Shown here: positions 1-10,914 of the stretch, in pieces
Position numbering within the stretch: position 1 is the stretch's first letter
Layout of the letters: the number at the start of each line of letters is the position of its first letter
From: Laccaria trichodermophora
Lineage: Eukaryota > Basidiomycota > Agaricomycetes > Agaricales > Hydnangiaceae
Length of the DNA: 25,826 nt
Direction of reading: 5' to 3'
Assembly: GCA_018417955.1 (NCBI GenBank)
Contig: JACTVC010000077.1
Span: 1 to 25,826, forward strand
Notes under the pieces: model-generated
What the model saw: only the letters and a program-made list of their open reading frames with translations
Database searches by the model: none
Told to the model about the DNA's origin: nothing
Program-made: the position numbers and the translations under genes

Positions 1-486
1 GGGAGCCGCAAAGAGGTTTGAAGAATGCGGCGATCGTGCTGGGCAAGTACAAGAAAAAACACAACCTCTGAGTCCTCAGAGGTTGAAGCCACTCCACGGC
101 AGTGGAACATTATGCCTATCCCTCTTATTATCTAATCTTCACTTTTCAAGTTTTATTAGTCAGCGATAGTTACACATCTCTTTTTGTTATCTTTTCTTCA
201 TCTTCCCTTATACCTCTTTCATCCTACTGCTAGGAGTGGCCAAGCATCGGATTTCCCGCTCAAGCCACCTGGTAGGATGCTCGCGCCTTTCACGGATTTC
301 CGTATCAGGAGTGGGGGTCATGGACTATCTTCCATTGAATGGTTCAGGTCTCGTTCCACAAGTCGATTTCAGGACGATCGGGAACGACTGCTGGGTGGGC
401 CTTAACGCTCCTTGCGAACTCATCCCAACCGAAGCTTCAGCTTATGTAGATCACCAAAGGGACCAGCGGCTATCGGACAACTTCAG
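1..486 (+). other. Flank left of the fold-back element; possible tail of a coding sequence
   Basis: No family is recognised here. One frame starting at base 3 runs without a stop to a TGA at 69-71 and could be the last codons of a gene entering the window; the deduced tail is basic (…GKYKKKHNL). A second stretch, about 236-486, is open in two overlapping frames and is abruptly joined to the fold-back element at 487, so it may be an interrupted exon or UTR. Both are too short to assign. Low confidence. Confidence 0.2.
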
Positions 487-702
487 AGTGACTGGTGGCT
501 ACCACTTTTATCATATAAAACAGGTAACTGCCTATAGGTCCCTGTGTATCCATCCACACTCTTTATGATAGGGAATCATTACTGTTACCATGTTTTTTCA
601 TTATCATAAAGGCTGCGCTTTTTCATTAATTGTAGGCAGGGTTTTGGGCCTCCCTCATAAGACGGCCTGTGGTTATCATTACCAATTTCATATCTTTCCA
701 AA

Positions 703-1343
703 GCCATATCATTGCAATTTTCATTAGTTATCTAGCCAGTATCATTGGATATTTCATTAGCTACATGAGTGATATCATTTTGCGATTTTCAATGGTTACT
801 TTGGCAATATCATTGGAAATTTCATAAGCTACTTGGGCAATATCATTGCGCTTTTCATAAATTATCTGGCCAGTATCATTGGAAATTTCATTAGCTGGTT
901 GTGTGATATCATTGGCAATTTCATTAGGTATTTGGGCGACATCATTGCGATTTTCATTAGCTACTTGGGCAATATCATTGTGATTTTCATAAATTATATG
1001 GCCAGTATCATTGGAAATTTCATTAGCTGGTTGTGTGATATCATTGGCAATTTCATTAGGTATTTGGGCGACATCATTGCGATTTTCATTAGCTACTTGG
1101 GCAATATCATTGCAATTTTCATTAGCTACTTGGGCAATATCATTGGCAATATCATTAGCAATATCATTGGAAATTTCATTAGCTACTTGGGCGACATCAT
1201 TGTGATTTTCATTAGCTACTTGGGCAATATCATTGGCAATTTCATTAGCTCCTTTGGCAATATCATTGTGATTTTCATTAGCTACTTGGGCGACATCATT
1301 GCAATTTTCATTAGCTACTTGGGCAATATTATTGGCAATTTTT
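703..1343. repeat. 33-bp minisatellite, left arm (about 19 units)
   Basis: The unit is about 33 bp and is built from ATCATTGCGATTTTCATTAG followed by a CTACTTGGGCAAT-like half. Variants swap WL/YL-type and GNF/AIF-type segments, so there is a higher-order pattern of several unit types. Because 33 is a multiple of three, two frames remain open (for example 833-1345) and give an 11-residue hydrophobic repeat. This is most simply a by-product of the period. Confidence 0.85.
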
Positions 1344-1937
1344 AGTGATCAGGAGAGTGGTCACATGACCAAACTCCAAAAGGGGTCAAAAAACCAAAGT
1401 TGTAGCCCTGCACTATAGCTTCCCATATCTGTTTGAATTATGTTCTGAAGTGCTCCCGTTGTGGAGATATGAGGTAAAGGAACTTCAAAAGTGTTGCGTT
1501 TTTTTTGTTTTTGTGTTTTTCTCCATGAAAACAAAACCAAATAACATGATTTCAGTATATTTAGAAAGCTAAAAGAAAGGGCTACAATTATTGTATCGTG
1601 GGAAAAATGACCAAAAAAGGAAGGTGCATGCCCTACTATAAGAGTCAGATATAGATTTACTGATAAACTACAAAAAAGTCGGACTTAGACCACACAGTTT
1701 ACTGATACCCTATAAAAAACTACAAAAGTTGGACTTAGACTATAAAGTTTGCTGATAGACTACAAAAGTTGAACTTAGACTACAAAGTTTACTAATACAC
1801 TACAAAAGACTACCAAATTTACTGATAGACTACAAAGTTTACTGATAGACTATAAAAGACTACAAAAGTTGGACTTAGACTACAAAAGCTTGGATTTAGA
1901 CTACAAAGTTAGAGTTAAGGTCAGAAGGTTATCTTGA
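1344..1937. repeat. Left-arm-only segment with GACTACAAA-type degenerate repeats
   Basis: This segment has no counterpart in the right arm, where the 33-bp satellite joins the inner repeat array directly at about 3293. The first 300 bp are single copy and include a small palindrome GGTCACATGACC (1359-1370). From about 1640 to 1937 there are degenerate tandem units of ACTACAAAAGTTGGACTTAG type with variants TTTACTGATAGACTAC. It is either an insertion in the left arm or the ancestral state deleted from the right arm. No coding potential is seen. Confidence 0.6.
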
Positions 1938-1944
1938 CTACAGA

Positions 1945-2330
1945 GTTTGTAGTGTCCACTTTTTGTCATTAGAAAAGTTGTGTAGTGTCCGCTTTTTCAT
2001 TAGAAAAGTTTGTAGTGTCCGCTTTTTGAGACTACAAAAGTTTGTAGTGTGTGCTTTTTCATTAGAAAGTTTATAGTGACTGCTTTTTGAGACTACAAAA
2101 GTTTGTGGTGATTGCTTTTTGAGACTACAAAAGGTTGTAGTGTGCGCTTTTTCATTAGAAAAGTTTGTAGTGTCCGCTTTTTTTGTCATTAGAAAGGTTT
2201 GTAGTGTCTGCTTTTTCATTAGAAAAGTTGGTAGTGTCTGCTTTTTGAGACTCCAAAATCTTGTAGTGTGTGCCTTTTCATTGGAAGAGTGTGTAGTGTC
2301 TACTTTTTCACTTAAAAAAGTTTGTAGTTG
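1945..2330. repeat. Inner tandem array of about 30 bp, left arm
   Basis: Units alternate between TTTGTAGTGTCCGCTTTTTC plus ATTAGAAAAG and a longer form ending in GAGACTACAAAAG. Lengths vary (about 30-32 bp). The array is mirrored at 2962-3297. Open frames on both strands are by-products of the repeat. Confidence 0.8.
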
Positions 2331-2961
2331 ACATGTAGTTTATGGTGTCTCTATCTGTGTTATGGGGATGAGGTTGAAGGATTGCCATCATATGCCAGTG
2401 CTGCAGCATTAGTTTTTGACATCATCCAAAAGTTGTCTTTCACAAAAGGCCATTCTTAGTCTTTAATATAACTACCTACTGTCATATCTTAAAACATAAT
2501 TGTAACTTCATGTGGGGATATGGCTGAAGGATTGACATGACATCACCAGTCTTGACATCATGACCAAGTTGGCTTTCACACTGTCCCAAACATAGTCAAC
2601 TTTAATGCAGCTCTTTAAGGGCTATAGGATGATGGGTTGATTCATCCTTGGAGGTGTCCATAAGTCAGGTCATGTTGTAGGTTGACTATGTATTGAGTAG
2701 GTATCAACATGAATAGCATCCTCTAGCTTGAAAGCGAACTTGGGCATGATGTGAAAGACTGATGATGTGGCAATAGCAATATGTAAAGTCATGTCAATCA
2801 TTCAGCCATATCCTTACATGAGGTATCAATATGAAAGGCTTTTCCTAATGTGAAAGACAACTTGTGCATGATGCCAAAAACCAATGCTGCAGCACTGGCA
2901 TATGATGGCAATCCTTCAACCTCATCCCCATAACACAGATAGAGACACCATAAACTACATG
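2331..2961. repeat. Central spacer of the fold-back element
   Basis: There is no open reading frame of note. Segments on the two sides of about 2630 are imperfect inverted copies, for example the blocks at about 2513-2545 (GGATATGGCTGAAGGATTG) and about 2785-2820 on the opposite strand. The palindrome therefore continues almost to the centre but is more diverged there than in the outer arms. Confidence 0.6.
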
Positions 2962-3297
2962 TCAACTACAAACTTTTTTAAGTGAAAAAGTAGACACTAC
3001 ACACTCTTCCAATGAAAAGGCACACACTACAAGATTTTGGAGTCTCAAAAAGCAGACACTACCAACTTTTCTAATGAAAAAGCAGACACTACAAACCTTT
3101 CTAATGACAAAAAAAGCGGACACTACAAACTTTTCTAATGAAAAAGCGCACACTACAACCTTTTGTAGTCTCAAAAAGCAATCACCACAAACTTTTGTAG
3201 TCTCAAAAAGCAGTCACTATAAACTTTCTAATGAAAAAGCACACACTACAAACTTTTGTAGTCTCAAAAAGCGGACACTACAAACTTTTCTAATGAA
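2962..3297. repeat. Inner tandem array of about 30 bp, right arm
   Basis: This is the reverse-complement counterpart of the left array, with units of CACTACAAACTTTTCTAATG plus AAAAAGC type. At about 3293 it passes without a spacer into the 33-bp satellite, which defines the asymmetry between the two arms. Confidence 0.8.
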
Positions 3298-4561
3298 ATT
3301 TCCAATGATATTGCCCAAGTAGCTAATGAAATTTCCAATGATATTGCTAATGATATTGCCAATGATATTGCCCAAGTAGCTAATGAAAATTGCAATGATA
3401 TTGCCCAAGTAGCTAATGAAAATCGCAATGATGTCGCCCAAATACCTAATGAAATTGCCAATGATATCACACAACCAGCTAATGAAATTTCCAATGATAC
3501 TGGCCATATAATTTATGAAAATTGCAATGATATTGCCCAAGTAGCTAATGAAAATCGCAATGATGTCGCCCAAATACCTAATGAAATTGCCAATGATATC
3601 ACACAACCAGCTAATGAAATTTCCAATGATACTGGCCAGATAATTTATGAAAAGCGCAATGATATTGCCCAAGTAGCTAATGAAATTGCCAATGATATTG
3701 CACAACCAGCTAATGAAATTTCCAATGATAGTGGCCACATAATTTATGAAAATTGCAATGATATTGCCCAAGTAGCTAATGAAAATCGCAATGATGTCGC
3801 CCAAATACCTAATGAAATTGCTAATGATATCACACAACCAGCTAATGAAATTTCCAATGATACTGGCCATATAATTTATGAAAATCGCAATGATATTGCC
3901 CAAGTAGCTAATGAAAATCGCAATGATGTCGCCCAAATACCTAATGAAATTTCCAATGATACTGGCCAGATAATTTATGAAAAGCGCAATGATATTGCCC
4001 AAGTAGCTAATGAAATTGCCAATGATATTGCACAACCAGCTAATGAAATTTCCAATGATACTGGCCACATAATTTATGAAAATCGCAATGATATTGTCCA
4101 AGTAGCTAATGAAAATCGCAATGATGTCGCCCAAATACCTAATGAAATTGCCAATGATATCACACAACCAGCTAATGAAATTTCCAATGATACTGGCCAG
4201 ATAATTTATGAAAAGCGCAATGATATTGCCCAAGTAGCTAATGAAATTGCCAATGATATTGCACAACCAGCTAATGAAATTTCCAATGATACTGGCCACA
4301 TAATTTATGAAAATCGCAATGATATTGTCCAAGTAGCTAATGAAAATCGCAATGATGTCACCCAAGTAGCTAATGAAATTTCCAATGATACTGGCAAGAT
4401 AATTTATGAAAAGCGCAATGATATTGCCCAAGTAGCTTATGAAATTTCCAATGATATTGCCAAAGTAACCATTGAAAATCGCAAAATGATATCACTCATG
4501 TAGCTAATGAAATATCCAATGATACTGGCTAGATAACTAATGAAAATTGCAATGATATGGC
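3298..4561. repeat. 33-bp minisatellite, right arm (about 38 units)
   Basis: This is the inverted counterpart of the left array but about twice as long. Units are TAGCTAATGAAAATCGCAAT followed by GATGTCGCCCAAATACC or GATATTGCCCAAG types. A block of several unit types recurs in the same order (for example around 3650-3960 and 3960-4310), which indicates segmental amplification. The minus-strand open frame over 3217-4431 is explained by the 33-bp period. Confidence 0.85.
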
Positions 4562-4777
4562 TTTGGAAAGATATGAAATTGGTAATGATAACCACAGGCC
4601 GTCTTATGAGGGAGGCCCAAAACCCTGCCTACAATTAATGAAAAAGCGCAGCCTTTATGATAATGAAAAAACATGGTAACAGTAATGATTCCCTATCATA
4701 AAGAGTGTGGATGGATACACAGGGACCTATAGGCAGTTACCTGTTTTATATGATAAAAGTGGTAGCCACCAGTCACT

Positions 4778-5284
4778 TATGATAGGTAGACAAACGGGAG
4801 TTAGCGAATGCAGTGTCGCAAGAGTCCACAAGATGGTGTCTAAAAATAGACAATGGTCTCCGTGCTAAAAAACTCAACATAAAATACACTCTAGAGCTCT
4901 CAACATCCTCCCGTTTCCTTATTCCTTGAAAAGGGCCACTCTTTGGATCTAAACACACTCTACAATGAAGAGTTTTTGAGCTGAATGCTGGTTTTCAAAA
5001 AGTCATAAGATCGAGCAAGAGGCGACCTTCCAACTCGCACGTCTAAGCCACTTTCAACACCCATTGGACTATGGCCTCCGTAATCACAAAATCACAAATT
5101 TTGATATTGACCTTGTTCAAATCAGATTTCGCATACCTTTCTGAATCTCAAATTAGTTTTTCTAAAGCTGTTGATTCACCGACACCAGAGGGAAAAAGTC
5201 AGAAGAATTAGATCTGTTTGAACTTGTTTAAACAAGTAAATACGTTTAACTTCACACCTCTCTGGCCTCCCTACACCAACCAAC
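4778..5284. other. Intergenic region upstream of the first KDZ-linked gene
   Basis: No gene, RNA or strong repeat is seen. This must contain the promoter of the gene starting at 5285, but I cannot point to a convincing TATA box. The left end of the putative KDZ element, if intact, would be expected here or further left; I could not find an inverted match to the right side. Confidence 0.35.
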
Positions 5285-5990
5285 ATGGCTCGTCAACGCC
5301 TTTACCACACATGGGAGGAGAAGGCCACTGCTTGCCACATTAAGTCAAAAAAGTATTATCAAAAGTAAATTCGCATTTCTGTATTCACATCTGCACTCAC
5401 TAAGCATTGACAGGCGAACAGGAACCAAGTCCTCATTTGTACTCACACACATAGTCGATACAAGAAAAAGGGTCAGCCCGCCAAAAAAAGACAATCAAAG
5501 GGGTCAACCGATAAATCCCACACCGCTGAGGGCCACCGAGATCCAAGGTATGCCTACGTTTGATAAGCAGACGCCCATAATGATGTATCGTTCGCGGAAT
5601 AGTGCTGATGCGCTCGCTGTAATCGCCGGAGCTCGTGAACGTTTCAACAAAGCGACCGATGGTCAAATGTATTCCTACGTTGACAGGCTCGTGGCGCGTT
5701 GCATCGAAAGCCCAGATAAGGCCATGAGCATCTGTGAGTCCAGGGAGGATTGGTGGACAGACCTCGTGTTGGAAGTGCACGAGGCTTTGGGAGTTATCCT
5801 TCAGGAGCATGGGTGCAGGGCTGTGTATCGAGAGGCGGATCATATAGGCAAGGACATCCAGCTCGTCCTTAGCCTCATAGAGGACGTCCATGCCCACGCC
5901 ATGTCCTGTCCTAACGAGATGGAGGATTGGCAGAAGAGTGGGATCTTTGCCTACCAGATCTGTGCCGAGGGTGACAATATCTCTATCTAG
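5285..5990 (+). CDS. Small spliced basic/helical protein next to KDZ transposase
   Basis: The start is ATG 5285, which opens MARQRLYHTWEEKATA followed by a basic segment SKKYYQK. Preferred exons are 5285-5364, 5422-5547 and 5603-5990 (introns of 57 and 55 bp), giving about 197 residues. The middle exon is Lys-rich (RYKKKGQPAKKRQ). A one-intron model (acceptor at 5413, reading through to 5990) is also fully open. I prefer the two-intron model because both introns have typical size and it gives KN…RYKKK after YYQK, a pattern I associate with a family of agaricomycete hypothetical proteins. The C-terminal two thirds look alpha-helical, with Cys and Trp-Trp (REDWWTDL). No catalytic motif is visible. 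The function is unknown; the basic N-terminus could bind nucleic acid (inference). It lies on the same strand as the next two genes, 215 bp before the second. Confidence 0.65.
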
Positions 5991-6204
5991 TTGTATATAA
6001 TCCACTACGGTGTGCCATTTCTATCTAATTTCACTTAGTGCACTCCAGTCTGCTTTATTTTTGTGCATGCTTGTGCGGTGGAACAATCCACGCGATTTGG
6101 CCATAGAATCTGCTATATAGTCCATCAAGCCACCAATTAAAGTTCTGTCAATTGGGTGCGCAGGACGACAGGAAAGCAAACAGTCCTAAGTACAAACTCT
6201 CACC

Positions 6205-6917
6205 ATGGGCAAGATCTCTCTCAAAAAAAAAGTCTTCACTCCTATCATCGTCAATGATACCGCTGAAAGATCTGAACGCCGCGCCAACCGATATAAAAAG
6301 GTATGTTCCGTTATTTTAATGATCCGAGTATGATCGATCGTGTTACTATCTAGCCTGACCCTGAGCCGGAAGCAGCCAAGCGCCTCATGAAATGCAATCA
6401 GGACAAGACCCTGAAGAGACTTCTTCCCAGCTACCGCCTTGCCATCGCGCAAAGTCAAACCAAGGCTTATTTTGACTGTGCATCGCTCATATGGTTCCTA
6501 CGCTTCCCTGATGCTGAGGATGCAGTCCATGTGCACAAGCCATTTCTCGACGATACCGCATACGTGACACATATTCGTGACCAACGTCTTAAGGTAAGCA
6601 TCTACAGCAAAATCCTTCCTCACGAACTTTTGATGATGGCCTTCTAGTGGCTCAAAACGAAGATGAGGTGGCTCGCTTTCCGTGTCACAGCGAAGGGTGA
6701 TCGTTCTGGGGCCAAGCAAGCGGATTGGGAGAAGGAGTTGAACCTTGCTATTCAGGAAATTGCAGGGGATCTCCCGACCCCTTGGGATCCCGCAGATTGC
6801 AAGGGATTCAAGAAGCTCGAAGCAATTGCTGCAGATTCCATGGCTAAGCTCGCAGCGATGAAACGCGGGGAAGGCTCTTTGACTCGTCATGAGTCAATCA
6901 AACTCTGCGCGTCTTAG
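6205..6917 (+). CDS. Small spliced unknown protein directly upstream of KDZ transposase
   Basis: The start is ATG 6205 in an AACTCTCACCATGG context. Exons are 6205-6300, 6354-6593 and 6648-6917 (introns 53 and 54 bp, GTATGT..TAG and GTAAGC..TAG), all junctions in phase 0, giving 201 residues. The N-terminus is basic (GKISLKKKVF, then RSERRANRYKK). The middle part contains a WFLRFPDAEDAVHVHKPFLD segment and an HIRDQRLKWLK segment; the C-terminus is mixed and charged. I do not recognise a domain. Its stop lies 158 bp from the KDZ start codon and it is on the same strand, so it may be an accessory gene of the same transposon. That link rests only on proximity. Confidence 0.65.
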
Positions 6918-7548
6918 ATGCCATATCATACATTTCAGGAATATCTACTACTCGCATGTACTATAGTCGAATTATTTGTACCGTGTCTGTAGGCCTAGGC
7001 TTTAGAGAGTTTGTAACTCTTTGAATCTGATCAGCTTCACGGCCTTTGTTGATCGCCAAGTTTTTCTCACTTTGATGGCCAAGACCAAGAAAGGTTTTGT
7101 CGTTGTGCGAAAGGACGACAGCGACGACGACATAGCCATCCCTCAATCTCGCACAGTGCGTCTCTCAAACCACGGTCGAAATATAATCCAGACCGCTCGT
7201 TCGCCGAAAAAAGGGGCAGTGGCCTCTAATCACTTTCCTTCACCTGTTTACGAATGGAACGCGAGTCAAGATTATGACACGATCGACCTTCCGCTAGGAG
7301 ATGAAGCTGAGGAAGAGGTTGAGGGGCAAGCGGAGGAATTACCTGTAGCGGCGAAGGTTGCTGCAAAACGCTATCCCACTTCGGTGAGTGTGATCCATGG
7401 CACTCGATTACGCTCTGCTGACAACTTATAGGATGCTCCGCTCCGTGAATGGGCAGGGGAAAGCAAGTCACATCCTGGTTATCGGGAGGAGTACCTGCTG
7501 GAGATGTTGAGGCTAGAAGGGCGAGGCGACATCAGCCCGCAGGTGACA

Positions 7549-7662
7549 TGTATGTCTTGTGCATCTGCGAATCCGGGGATCTACCAGTGCGAGGACTGTA
7601 TGGGCCAGCTCTTAGAGTGTTCGAGCTGCTGCGTCCACCGTCACAAACATCTCCCCCTCCAT
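7549..7662 (+). other. CxC2-like zinc-binding cysteine/histidine cluster of the KDZ protein
   Basis: Within exon 2 the translation shows CMSC, then CEDC after nine residues, then C-x2-CC and four His residues spaced VHRHKHLPLH. This layout matches the CxC2-type cysteine cluster known to accompany fungal KDZ transposases. It probably chelates zinc and contributes to DNA or protein binding; this is family knowledge and not shown by the sequence itself. Confidence 0.75.
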
Positions 7663-10066
7663 GTTATTAAGGTGTGCACTTACCCGTTGTCACTTGCGCT
7701 TTGCTGATCTACACATAGAAGTGGAATGGGACCCATTTTGAGAAAAGTTCGTTGAAGGCCATTGGCCTTCGTGTTCAGGTTGGCCACACCAACTCAATTT
7801 GCGTCAGTCCCCAACCAGGCCACAAAGATTTCACCGTGCTTCACACCAACGGTCTACATTACGTCGCGGTAGATTTCTGTGGTTGCGATCAACGGAAAGT
7901 TTCGAACCGGCAACAACTCATCCAAAGTGAATGGTTTCCAGCAACAGTCCACCACCTGCAAACGTGCGCGATGTTTCGACTCCTCGAACTGTTCCACGTC
8001 GTCACCCTGACCGGAAAGCTCTCTGCACATGAATTGTACAAATCTCTCGAATTCTTGACAGACAATACAGAGCTGGCCATCCCTAAGGTGAGTAGGATAT
8101 TGTCACATGTTCTTGTGGAAGGTTATGAACATCATTTCCTTTCAGACTCGTTACAAGTCTCTCATGCGAATGATTCGCGAATTTCGCCATCTGAAGTTGA
8201 TGAAGCGACATGGCCAAGGGAATATCAAGGAGGGCCTGGTATCGACTGGCCGAGGCGACCTTGCAACGATCTGCCCTGCGTGTCCTATTCCCGGCGTTAA
8301 TCTCCCCGAAAAATGGCGAGACGTTGGCCTGGAATGGAAGTATGTCGTTTTGTCAAGGCTGTCACTATCCAGGCACTATAGCTAATCATCTGTATAGGTT
8401 CCTGTACGTCCTGATTGTCGCCATGGACGCCAATTTTCGGCTCAAGAATCTCATGTGTTCAAGCCTGAAGAGGGACCCTGGTCTTCACACCGGTTTCACG
8501 TACTTCCCTGAAGATGCACCCTATCAAAGACACATCCTAAAATATGCGATGCAGAAAGATGTAAGTGGGAGTTCCTCCTTCAGAGTTTGATTCACGCACT
8601 AATCTAGCAAGAAGATTAGTACCTGTAGCGGCTTCAAAACCCTTGCCAACGCTGAGACTCAATTCTCAACTGGCTTGTGTTCTACGGGTGTGGGAATGTG
8701 TGTCTGCGCACAACATGAAATCGTTTGCGCTGGCGGAGTTGGGGACCTTCAAAAAGGGGAACGGTAAGCCATATACAATAACAGGATTTTGCAGAAGCTG
8801 ACGCCGCTCTAGATACTGCAATATGGACTTTATCTTGCTTTCAGTGTTAGCGCCACTCCTCGTCGCTGCCATCTTCGTCTCGTACGACATCGCCTGCCAG
8901 TTCAAGCTCAAATTTTCATCCCGAATGCCGAAACTGCCTATTGACCTACATCTACCACCATCCGTGGAAATTGGTTGGGGTATCCCAAAATGTCACTGTC
9001 CCATGCACAAGGTCCCCTGCCAGGCACCGCATTCATTGAACCTGAAACATGGCGTTGGTCGAACGGACGGCGAAGGTATCGAGCAGAGCTGGGCTGAAAT
9101 GAATTGGGTGGCCAATAGTACCAAAGAAATGGGTCCTGGATCGAGGCACGACACATTGGATGACCACTTAGGTCATCACAATTTCCGTAAATATGTTTCC
9201 TTGGGTAAGTTATTCCAGTTTTCTTTTCAACCGTTCTAACACCATAATCACATAGGTCGTACTTTGCACTCCCGCCTCCTCCTCGCAATACCTGAACAAA
9301 AGCGCCAACAGTCAATCTTTGAGGATTTTACCGCATCCCTAACGGAGAAGAGCGAGTTGGAGAATAAGTGGACGCAGATGATACTCGATTGGGAGAAAGA
9401 CCCAAAAAAGACCAACCCTTACTTGTCTGTAGTGGCCCGTGAGTTTAATATCTTTCTAACGGTGCGATTTCTGACCCTGGTCCCTAGATGCCTCTCAGGA
9501 CGAGGTGAAGAAAAAGCTGCTTGATGAGGAGAAACAAGCGGTGACGGCTGGTGTGCCTCAGCTACATGAAACGGGTCCAACGGCTTTCATTTCGATGGGG
9601 TTGGTCATCAAAGATTCACAGTAAGTTTTTGCACTGGTCTTTCATTGACTCCGATCACCAACTATTTATTAGACAAAGGATTATCTGGGATTCTAAGCGA
9701 CCAGAAGAGCTTACAACCCATCAACAAAATGAAATTCAACGCCGCCACCTTCTCCTCCTCCGTGAAATGAAACGATTCCGCAACCTCCAAGCTGTTTACA
9801 TGCCTGCGGCAACCGTTTTAGCTGGCGAACACGAAGCTTCCCAACGAGAGATGCCCGACGCCAAGCGCGACATGGTGGAACCAGAGCATCAACAGCTTTG
9901 GCTTCCTTTGGCTCTTCCATCCACTCAGCGAACCCACAACTGCAACAAGATTTTGGTTGACATCGAGACCAAATTGCGGGAAGCGCAATGCTACAACATC
10001 TTAGAGAAGATACGCAATGTCCAACGCGGTCGCTTGTCCTTCATAGGCTTTCGAAATCGAAATCTC

Positions 10067-10069
10067 TGA
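10067..10069 (+). other. In-frame TGA in KDZ exon 10
   Basis: The frame reads …FRNRNL, TGA, GQNPNTRAKETLD… and continues open for another 82 codons to the insertion site. A one-base C-to-T change of CGA (Arg) would produce it. It could also be a genuine end, but conserved KDZ-like sequence continues after it and after the insertion, so a nonsense mutation is more likely. Confidence 0.7.
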
Positions 10070-10340
10070 GGCCAGAACCCAAACACGCGAGCCAAGGAGA
10101 CTCTTGACCGTCTTGAAGACAAAACCAAAGCATTGGCTGTAAAATACAGATCTGCACAGAAGGCCCTGCTGGCGCTTTTGGGTCCCGGAGATTGGGAGAG
10201 GAGTCTGCGTAAATTAACAAACGGCGACCTCACCACGCCGGATGGGATGGAGATCAGCATCGACGATCCGGCCGATCCAATCAGACCCGATGGACGAGAA
10301 CGTTCAAAGAAACAGTGGAGGTCTTGTCTCTCCCCCACAT

Positions 10341-10627
10341 GTTCTGATCAGCGCTGATCGGCAAGAGGATTTTTCTGATCAGCACTGATCAGAATTAATA
10401 TACCTCCTTTCCCAGCCATTTTGGCTGGAAAGCAGCTCAGCAATGACCTCACTCAGAGTTACTCAGCGCTGATCAGAACTGATCAGAGTGCTCAGCACTG
10501 ATCAGAACTGATCAGAACTGATCAGTGCTGAGTCACTGAAATGCTGAGTGACGCTGAACAGAACTGACTGATGCTGAACAGAACTGACTGATGCTGAACA
10601 GAACTGACTGATGCTGAACAGAACTGA
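10341..10627. repeat. Left subterminal GATCAG-type repeats
   Basis: Multiple copies of palindromic CTGATCAG variants (GATCAGCGCTGATC, GATCAGAACTGATCAG) are followed by a 20-bp tandem AACTGACTGATGCTGAACAG repeated three to four times at about 10555-10627. Such subterminal arrays often act as transposase binding sites in other element families; that role is inferred here. Confidence 0.75.
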
Positions 10628-10680
10628 GCAGTACATGAGTATTACCCTTGTTATTATTATACTAATAAAAATAATTACAT

Positions 10681-10765
10681 GGACAAGGATTGAACCCAGG
10701 CATTCATAGACAAATCACATGATCACAAAAGCACAATATTACCACTGGGCTATCTGACTAGTTAA
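10681..10765 (-). repeat. tRNA-derived SINE-like module with pol III A and B boxes
   Basis: Read on the minus strand, TAGCCCAGTGG (10752-10742) fits the pol III A box and GGTTCAATCC (10696-10687) fits the B box, with 45 bp between them. An A/T-rich TAATTATTTTTATTAG-like tail follows the module toward lower coordinates. The acceptor and T stems do not pair well, so this is not a functional tRNA. It looks like a tRNA-derived SINE head captured inside the TIR element. Confidence 0.5.
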
Positions 10766-10914
10766 AATATATATAACATTATAATATATAACCCATCGTC
10801 GCCTCTGGCTTTCCTAAACGAGTCTCGGCAAACACCGACATTTGATTTGGGATCATCCACACTCACCCTCTTCTTCCTCACCCACCACCATCATCGACGA
10901 CACCCATCCCCAGG

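Larger units (their letters stand above)
487..4777. mobile_element. Giant fold-back (palindromic) element
   Basis: The two ends are inverted copies of each other: the left end starts AGTGACTGGTGGCTACC at 487 and the right end closes with its reverse complement at 4777. The symmetry continues inward through about 340 bp of mostly single-copy arm, a 33-bp minisatellite, a second array of roughly 30 bp, and a centre near 2630 where sequence such as the GCTGCAGCA/TGCTGCAGC segments (about 2400 and 2900) still mirrors. No transposase or other conserved protein is encoded. I see no clear target-site duplication in the flanks (…CAACTTCAG on the left, TATGATAGG on the right). This fits a fold-back class non-autonomous DNA element; a large inverted duplication is the alternative. 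The inverted structure is seen directly; the mobile nature is inferred. Confidence 0.75.

Noticed and set aside
703..1343. CRISPR-like array
   Set aside because: Repeats are contiguous with no unique spacers, unit variants are degenerate, and the organism appears eukaryotic; this is a minisatellite.
3217..4431. 404-codon minus-strand frame and the 170-codon plus-strand frame at 833-1345 as membrane proteins
   Set aside because: The 33-bp repeat period keeps frames open automatically; a second overlapping frame is open too, and no start context or conserved domain is present.
487..4777. Target-site duplication for the fold-back element
   Set aside because: Left flank (…CAACTTCAG) and right flank (TATGATAGG…) do not match for 4 to 10 bases; none can be claimed.
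5433..6005. 190-codon minus-strand frame opposite the first small gene
   Set aside because: It is the shadow of a plus-strand gene with proper introns, a good start context and a family-like N-terminus.
9711..10338. Minus-strand frames opposite the KDZ gene (9711-9920 and 9991-10338)
   Set aside because: They are antisense shadows of KDZ exon 10, whose plus-strand frame carries conserved KDZ-like sequence.
10681..10765. Functional tRNA gene on the minus strand
   Set aside because: A and B boxes fit, but acceptor and T stems do not pair and no anticodon arm can be drawn convincingly; kept as a SINE-like module only.
10842..10842. TET/JBP dioxygenase gene associated with the KDZ element
   Set aside because: I looked for one because fungal KDZ elements are known to associate with TET/JBP genes; none of the frames in the window shows the His-x-Asp iron-binding motif in suitable context.
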